A DNA stretch of 64,000 bases from Pseudoalteromonas byunsanensis (GTDB lineage Bacteria > Pseudomonadota > Gammaproteobacteria > Enterobacterales > Alteromonadaceae), in NCBI RefSeq assembly GCF_001854475.1, contig NZ_MNAN01000031.1:330105-394104 (forward strand), given 5' to 3'. Made by a program: the position numbers and the translations under genes. Below the pieces are notes generated by a model. The model saw nothing but the letters and a program-made list of their open reading frames with translations, made no database searches and was not told the origin of the DNA. This document shows positions 34,878-43,800 of the stretch, piece by piece. Each line of letters opens with the position of its first letter. Within the stretch, counting starts at the first letter, position 1.

Positions 34878-37800
34878 ATACTACCTTCCTGTTGTTCCAC
34901 CTCGTCGTCTAAACATGCTTGTGAATGAACATCCATAGAGGCCTTGAGGAGTGCGATAAGATCGATTTGTGCTTGTAATGTTGGATGTTGAAAAACATCT
35001 TTTATGGTTAGTTGTACGGCAAACTGCTCTTCAACTCTGCTGACCAACTGCGCAGCAAGCAAAGAATGACCGCCTAGTTCAAAAAAGTGGTCCGACAGAC
35101 AGACGTCTTCGCTGCCTATCAGCTCTGCCCATAGAGCAGCCAACAGCAGTCCTGACGGAGTAGTTGGACGTTGGCCTGAACTTTTACTCGCAATATCTAC
35201 CTGCAGCTGGGCAAGCTGTCCGCGAGCTATTTTGCCGTTAGGCAACATAGGCAACTCGCTTAAAATTGCGATATGCGCAGGTTGCATGTAATCCGGTAAG
35301 CGTGTTGCGATGTGGGTTGCAATGCGTTCACTCACCTGTGTAGCTTCGAGTGTTGAATCGTGTAGTGTCACAAAAGCCACCAGCTGGGGTTGCTGTGCTT
35401 GATGTTGGTTTACCACCACCACACACTGTTTCACCGCATCTATGCCGTGGGTAACATGCTCTATTTCTGCCAATTCAATTCTAAAACCGCGAAGTTTTAC
35501 TTGATGGTCTATTCGCCCGAGATAATCCAGTTCATAGCTATCTAACAGACGTACCTTATCGCCTGTTTTGTACATCCGAGTGCCATCAATTTCTAAATAC
35601 GCAGCTTGTGTTTGCGCAGGGTTGTTTAGGTAACCTTGAGTTACCCCATCGCCCGCAAGGTATAGCTCCCCCGTCACACCGATTGGTAAACGGTTGTAGT
35701 CGCTGTCCATCACATAAGCCTGAGTACCTTTAATTGGACGACCAATGGTAGGCTTGCCCTGTTGGTGTTTTGGCACTAACGCATAGGTACTGTAAGTGGT
35801 GTCTTCTGACGGACCATAGAGGTTGTATACTCGCTCCACATGCGCACGCTCATACAACGCATCCACCAACTCTCTTGCCAAAGGTTCACCCGCCAAGTTA
35901 ATGGTGGTAACCGACGATGGTAGTTTATTTAAGCTCAATAACGCAGTCATGGCCGAAGGCACGGTATTGATTAGGCTCAGACCGCTATAGTCTTGGCCAT
36001 TAGCCAGCGCCAGCGCATCGTCTACGATGTGTACGCAACCACCCACACACAGCGGTACGAACATTTCAAATACCGATAGGTCGAAACAAATTGAGGTTGC
36101 CGCCAGTACTTGGCTAAGCTGCTGTGCGTCGTACTGTTGAGTTGCCCAGTCAATTAACGCTGCCACATTGTGATGACTAATCGCGATTCCCTTTGGCTTA
36201 CCCGTTGAACCCGAGGTATAGATGGCATAGGCGGTATCCGCGGGTGCTGGTAACTCAGTGCGAGCGGTAAAGTCGGCAACATACATGGCTTCATCTATGT
36301 GCAGTGTCTTCGTATCTACATGCGCTAACTGCTGCGCTAAGTTATGCTGGGTCACAATCAGTGCAGGCTGAGCATCGGCCAGAATATCAGCCACTCGTTG
36401 CGGCGGATAATTCGGGTCTAATGGTACATAGAATGCGCCTGCTTGCTGAATGGCGAGCAAGGTGACTAACAGGTCAATACTACGAGGTAAATACACCGCT
36501 ACAGGGCAATTCCCTTCAACCCCAGTGGCAAGAATACGATTTGCAACCACATTGACCTGCAAAGCTAAGTCAGCGTAGGTCAAGTGCTCTGCACCACTTT
36601 GCACGGCCACCTTGTTAGGTGTTTCTTTACATTGCTGTGCAAATAACTCAGCCAATGTTGCAGCAGAGCATGTTTTATCGCTCACCAATTCATTGAGCTG
36701 CGCATATTGACTATCCAACTCATGGGGGTAATCCAATACGATGCTGCCCACAGTGTGCTGTCTATTACATGCAACCTCTAACTGCTCTAAGATGCACACA
36801 TAATGACGCCACATTCTAGCAATGGTGCTGGCGCGATACAGGTCAGTGCTATATTCAATGTAACCGCTAATAGCGCCACTGTTATTTGACAACATGAATG
36901 ACAGGTCAAACTTTGACACCTGATGTGCGTATTGCTGCTTATCAGCACGAAGTCCTGCAAATGGTAGTGAGCCTTGATCATCATGCGCTAAGCTAAACAT
37001 GACTTGGAACAACGGGCTGTAACTTAAGCTTCTTTGTGGCTGTAACTTCTCTACCAAGTATTCAAATGGTAGGTCTTGATTAGCGTATGCCGACAGCGTA
37101 GTTTTACGTGTAGCGTCAAGCAACTGAGGTAGTGTCTGAGTAACGCCGACTTGGTTACGAAGCACTAGGGTGTTTGCGAAGAAGCCCACCATTGACTCCA
37201 ACTCAGCAAGTGGACGGTTTGCAATGGGTGTACCGACAGCGATATCCTCCTCACCCGCATATTTCGCTAGTAGTAGCTGGTATGCAGCCAACATCACCAT
37301 ATACATACTACAGCCATGCGTTTGGGCAACTCGCTCTAATGATGCACTCACTTGCTCTGGTAGTGAGACTTCTAAACATGCGCCTTGATAAGATTGCTCA
37401 GCAGGACGTGCATAATCCGCAGGCAGCTCAAGTCGTGGTGGTAAGTGTGCAAGCTGCTCTTCCCAGTAGGCTAATTGCTGTTGTGCCTGCCCTTGCTCTA
37501 AAGTTGCTTGCTGCCACTGGCTGTAATCTAAGTATTGATAAGCCAGTTCAGATTTATCTTTTTGATATAGCTCTGCTAATTCCTGGCCAATCAACGCCAT
37601 AGAGCTTCCGTCAGTGGCGATGTGATGAATACACAGTGCTAGATAAACCGTTTCGTTCGATTCTTGAATGATAGCGGCTCTAATCGGAAGCTCGCTTTCT
37701 AAGTCAAACAGCTCCCCATTAAACGTCTGAATAAATTGCTCAACGTTTTGAGTAAGCATTTGCGTTTGGTAAAGCGGAATATCTAACTGTCCAAGTGCCG

Positions 37801-40800
37801 CTTCGATTGTCATGACAACCTGCTTTGGTACACCATGTTCAGCACGGTACTGAGTACGTAGCACTTCATGACGGGCAACCAATTTTTGCACTGCTTGACG
37901 TAACCGCGAGACATCCACATCTTGGGTATCGGCACTGAGTTTAATTGTCAGCGGCACATTGTATGCGCCCGCGGCGTTATCGATTGCAGATAAGAACCAC
38001 AAGCGAGATTGCGCATAAGATAAATCGTGAGACTGACTTCTATCAGCTTTGCGCAGTGGCGTTACCACATTTAATGGCTGCAACTTAGTTGCCATGCTAG
38101 CCAGTGTTGGGTTGTCAAATATGTCTCGCACACTCAGTTGCATGTTCAGCACTTTGCTACACTTGGCAACCAGTTTCGCTGCAAGTAGTGAGTGTCCGCC
38201 CAAGGCAAAGAAATCACTGTTGCGGCCTATCGCTTGCTCACCTAGCGGCAGCAACTGTGCCCACAAAGCGGCTAGGGCTGATTCTTGCTCGGTCACTGGC
38301 GCATCATCACTCATATCCTGAATAAACGTTCTGTAATCAGGCAGTGCTCTGCGGTCTAACTTACCGTTATGGGTCAATGGCAAGCTATCAAGCTCAATGA
38401 TAAAAGTCGGTACCATATAGCTTGGTAGCACTTGCTGCAGTTGTTCGCGTAATGTTTCAACACCGTGCTCTTTAGCGACCACATAGCTGATGAGCATATC
38501 GTCCAGCAGCAAAGTGACACAGTTATCAACACCCTCCTGAGTGGCTAATACAGCATCAATTTCAGCTAACTCAATACGGAAGCCACGTAACTTCACCTGT
38601 TCATCGGCACGGCCAATAAACTCGATGTCACCACTTGGTAAACGGCGTACTAAATCACCTGAGCGATACAAACGTTTCACCTCGGCACCAAGTGGTGCAC
38701 ATTCAACAAATTGCGCTGCATTTAATTGTGGTTGGTTGATATACCCCGTGGCCAAACCTAAACCACCGATGTACAGCTCACCTGCAACATTGAATGGCAC
38801 TGGGCGCTGGTGGGCGTCCAATACGTACAGCTGTGTACCATTAATCGGCTTACCAATGGCAATACTGCCTCGTGAGCAAGCAATCGCTTCAGCATTAATG
38901 CGATGTGTAGCGGCAAATGTTGTTGACTCAGTTGGACCATAACCATTAATGATTTGGATGTTTGGATTGCAGGTATAAGCTTTAGCAACATGCTCCGCAG
39001 ATACCACATCTCCACCTACTAACAACTGCGTCAGTGCAGCCAGGCAATGAGGATTTTCATCAACTAACTGATGGAAAAGCGAAGCCGTTAACCAAGCAGT
39101 GTTCACCTCTGCCAGTGCCTGTAACGACTCGGTTGAAACCACTTCATCGTTATGGATGACTAAGCGTCCTCCGTTGAGTAATGCACCCCAAATTTCAAAT
39201 GTTGCCGCATCAAAAGACAGTGAAGCAGCTTGAAGCATGACCGTATGCTCATTTAAGGTCACATAACTTGCGCCTTTGACTAGGCGTGTGATGCTGCCAT
39301 GACGGATGGTGATCCCTTTTGGCGTACCGGTTGAACCCGAAGTAAACATCAAATAAGCAAGGTCATCAGCTGTGTTGTTACACTTAAGCTCAACTGGTGC
39401 CTGTGGTGACACTTGATGCACATTGATCACATTGCACTGTGTAAATGCGTGCTCAGTTGCATCATCCACCAGTACGTGTGACATCGCACTTTCATTGACG
39501 ATGTGCTCCATTCGCTGTGCTGGTAGCTGACTGTCTAATGGCACATAGTGTGCGCCCGCCTTTAGCACTGCAAGCAAAGCCACAACAGCTTCACAACTTG
39601 GCTTAAGACTCACCCCTATCGCACCGCTGATATTCTTTTCTATCAGTACATTTGCCACTTGATTGGCACGCTCTGCCAGTTGTTGATAAGTCAGGCAGGT
39701 ATCACCACATGACACAGCCACCTTATCTGCATGACTAGCGACCTGTTGATCAAATTGCTCTGTGACACTGGTGAATACCGCCGCAGGCCCTTCGCTCATC
39801 TGCGCTAGCAACTCAAGCTCCGGGCGCTCTAAATAGCTCAACTCTTTCAGAGCGACGTTATTGAGTTCATTGCTGGTTGTGATAGCGCTTAGCAAGGTTG
39901 TAAAATGCTTGGCAAATTGCACGATAGTGTGCTTATCAAACAAGTCGGTATTGAACTCTAAGTAACCCGACACGCCTGCATCGTGCTGCTCTAACATCAT
40001 AGACAAATCAAACTTGGCGACTTGATGCAATCGAGAAATACGGCCTACATTTAGCTGTTGCCCAAATAACCCTGCAACGTCTTGCTGTTTTTCTAAACTA
40101 AACATGACTTGGAATAGGGGGCTATAGCTGGAGCTGCGCGGTATTTGTAGTGCTTCAATGAGCATATCCAACGGTAAATCCTGATGCTCAAAGGCTGCCA
40201 AAGTGGTTTCTTTGACTTGCGCAAGCAACTGCTCAAACGTAGCTGAGCTATCAATCTCATTGCGCAGCACCACAGTATTAGCAAAAAAACCAAATACATC
40301 ATCAAGTTGTGCATGACTGCGACCTAGTACCGGCGTACCAACAGCAATGTCTTGCTCAGTACTGTAAATTGACAGTAAAAGCTTGTACGCACTCAGGAGC
40401 ACCATATATAGGCTAGCATTGTGTTGTGTAGCAATGCGCTGTAGCTGCGCCACCATCTTGGCATCTAAATGTAATGCAACACACTCGCCCGCAGTCGTTT
40501 GATGAGCTGGTCTTGGGTGATCAGTTGGCAATGGTAGCAGTGGTTTCAAACCTTGTAGTTGCTTGGTCCAAAACTCCAGGTGTTGAGTGGTAAAATCGCT
40601 GTCTGATAAGCGCTGGGCTTGCCATTGGCAGTAGTCTAAATACTGTAGCTGTGGTGTTTCTAAATCAATACCTTGCTGCGTGTAGTGTGCACTTATTTGC
40701 TCTAGTAACAGAGCTAGAGATACACCATCCGCGGCAATGTGATGCAAGCAAAGATACAGGGTAAAACAATCCGCTTGCTCTTTAACTAATGCTGCTCGAA

Positions 40801-43800
40801 TAGGTAAGTCACATGCTAAATCGAAGGTACTTTGTGCATGCGTCGCCATAAACTGTGCTCTGGCTTCATCACGCTGTACATCACTCATGTCACTCCAATC
40901 TAGTTGCTCGACCTCAAGCTCAGCATCCTTTACAACATATTGATAAGGCACATTGTCTTCACTTGCATAACAAGTACGAAGTATTTCGTGTCGCGCTACC
41001 ACCTGTTCAATACTGTTCAGCAAGGCATTCACATCTAACTGACCTGTTAGTTGCAACACTGTAGGAATGTTGTATGCGCCACCTAAGTTCTGGAATTGAT
41101 TTAAGAACCAAAGGCGTGACTGTGCAGGCGACAGAGGAAAACGCTCGCTATCTCTCTCAATTTTTGAGATGGGCGCTTGAGCATCCTCAACCTGATTATC
41201 TAGATACTGCACTTGCTGTGCTAAGACCGGCGCATCGAACACATTACGCATCGTTAGCTTGGCCAGAGTTGCAACCTTCGCAGCAGCTAATGAGTGGCCA
41301 CCTAAATCGAAGAAGTTGTGCGTACGACTGATCACCTTGACATCAAGGTTCAACACTTGTGCCCAGATGTTTGCCAGTAATTGCTCATTTTCAGACGCTG
41401 GCGCAACATAGGCGCTTTCATTCAATGTTAGTTGTGGTGCAGGTAATGCCTTTCTATCTAACTTACCATTGGCATTGATTGGCATGGCATCCATAACAGT
41501 GATGTATGTAGGCACCATGTATTGTGGCAATGTGCTCCTTAGCAGGCCCTTAATGTCATCACTATCTAGCTCGCTATTAAGTACCACATAAGAAGCTAGG
41601 TGCTTATCAGAGCCTTCCCCCACCACGATGGTAGCGGCTTCAAGCACTTGCTCAATAGCCAAAAGATGCGCATCAATGTCGCCTAACTCGATTCTAAAAC
41701 CACGCACTTTAACCTGTGAGTCAGTACGTCCAATGTATTCAATAACGCCGTTGTGATCGTAGCGTACCAAGTCACCTGTACGGTACATCTTGGCACCAGC
41801 TTGTGCCGAGAAAGGATTATCTATAAATGTTGTCGCCGTCAGTTCAGGTTGGTTAACATAACCATTCGCTAAGCCAATTCCAGCAATATAAAGCTCACCC
41901 AAACAACCCACAGGCACAGGCTGTAATTCGGCGTCCAATACATAAAGTTGAATATTATCTATGGCACGACCAATTGGCACAAAGGCACTGTGTGAGTGTG
42001 GGTCGCATTGCCAGAAGGTCACATCAATCGCAGCTTCTGTAGGGCCATATAGATTGTGTAGTCGACTGTGAGCGAAGCGCGCGAAGAAGCGGTTCTGCAA
42101 ATCTACTGACAAAGCTTCACCACTACAAAACACATCGCGAACACTCGCCAACTGCGTATTTGGATTTCCCAAATACACTTCTAACATAGAAGGCACAAAG
42201 TGCAGCAAAGTCACGTTTTCAGCCGCGATTAAATCGCTAAGGTAATCACTGTCTTTGTGTCCTTGTGGTTTTGCCAACACCAAGGTTGCACCGCTTATCA
42301 GCGGCAATAAGAACTCCCAAACCGATACATCAAAGGTATACGGGGTTTTTTGTAATATCACATCATCTTGCGTAACCTGATACTCATCTTGCATCCAAAG
42401 CACACGGTTACGAATTGCACTGTGATTGTTCATCACCCCTTTAGGCGTCCCCGTCGAACCTGATGTAAAGATGATGTAGGCTAGGTCGTTTTGGGCAATT
42501 GGACGCACTGGCACAGCTTGGCCATCAATCGCTTCCATCGCTGATATACTCAGTGAGATAGATTGAACATCGCAGGGCAATTGTGGCTGATTAGTTAACA
42601 CTAACTCAATTGCAGCTGTTTCTATGATTGTCGCGACACGTTCGTCTGGCTGAGTAGGGTCGATTGGTACGTAAGGGCAGCCCGCTTTTAAACAAGCCAC
42701 TATGGCGACCACCAACTCTAAAGAGCGCTCGGCATAAATGCCCACGGGGGCCTGGTGGTCGGTTTTTTCAATCAGTAGCTTAGCTAAACCATTGGCTTTT
42801 CCCTCAAGCTGGCTATAGCTCAATGATTCATTTTGAAAACGACACGCAATAGCATCTGGGTTACGCTGTGCTTGCTGTGCTATCAGCTCATGAACATGGC
42901 CCTGTGCTGAAAACTCCTTGCTTGTGAAGCTGGCTTGTAAAGACGCATGATCATGGCTTTGCGCCGGTTGCAGTGCGAGTTGCTCTGAACGCAACTGTGG
43001 TTGCTTCACTAAAGATTGCATCACATGGCTGAAGAACTCAGCAAACTTTGCAATATGCTGCTCACTGAATAACTCTGTGTGATATTCAAATCTGAACTGT
43101 AATTGTTCACCATCATCGGCTGCTATCAGTGATAAATCGAACTGCGCCCCTAGAGAAGGCAAAGGAATATGTTGATAAGCTTCACAGCCACTAATAGCAC
43201 GAGGCTCCATAGCTGCATTAAACGGTGCAATGGCATGCTCTTGGTGAGGATAGAAGGTAAACAAGGTTTGTAGCGATTGTTCATGCTTGCTTTCTTGCGC
43301 CAACATGCTTTGTAGCGAGCTGCCCGCATGTTCGATCATGGTAAATAACTGTTGCTGCGTGTGTGCAACCAACTCAGGAAATGAAGTATTCAAGCCCACA
43401 TCGGCTAAAAATACCTGAGGTTCAACAAAGTAACCTGTGCTATCAATGAACTCGGGGGCAACACGACCCGTATTCAAAATACCTACTGCAAATTGGCGTT
43501 CATGACATAACTTAGTCAAAAACAACTGATAGGCGCTAAAGATGAAGCTGTTCTGTGTGCACCCCAACTGCTTGCATGCTAAGTTGAGTTCAGCCGAGGT
43601 AAAGTCGCTGGCAAATTCAAACGATGTACCTTGCCCTGGTGTCACTTCCGGCTGACTGTTACGCATCGGCCATTGTAATGCAGGTAAATCAGCCGCGAGT
43701 TTTTCTTGCCAATAACGGGCCCCGTTCTGACCTTTTTCTGATTCACCATGTGCACACTGCCATGCGATGAAATCTTGGTAGTTTGCGCCTGTGTTTAATG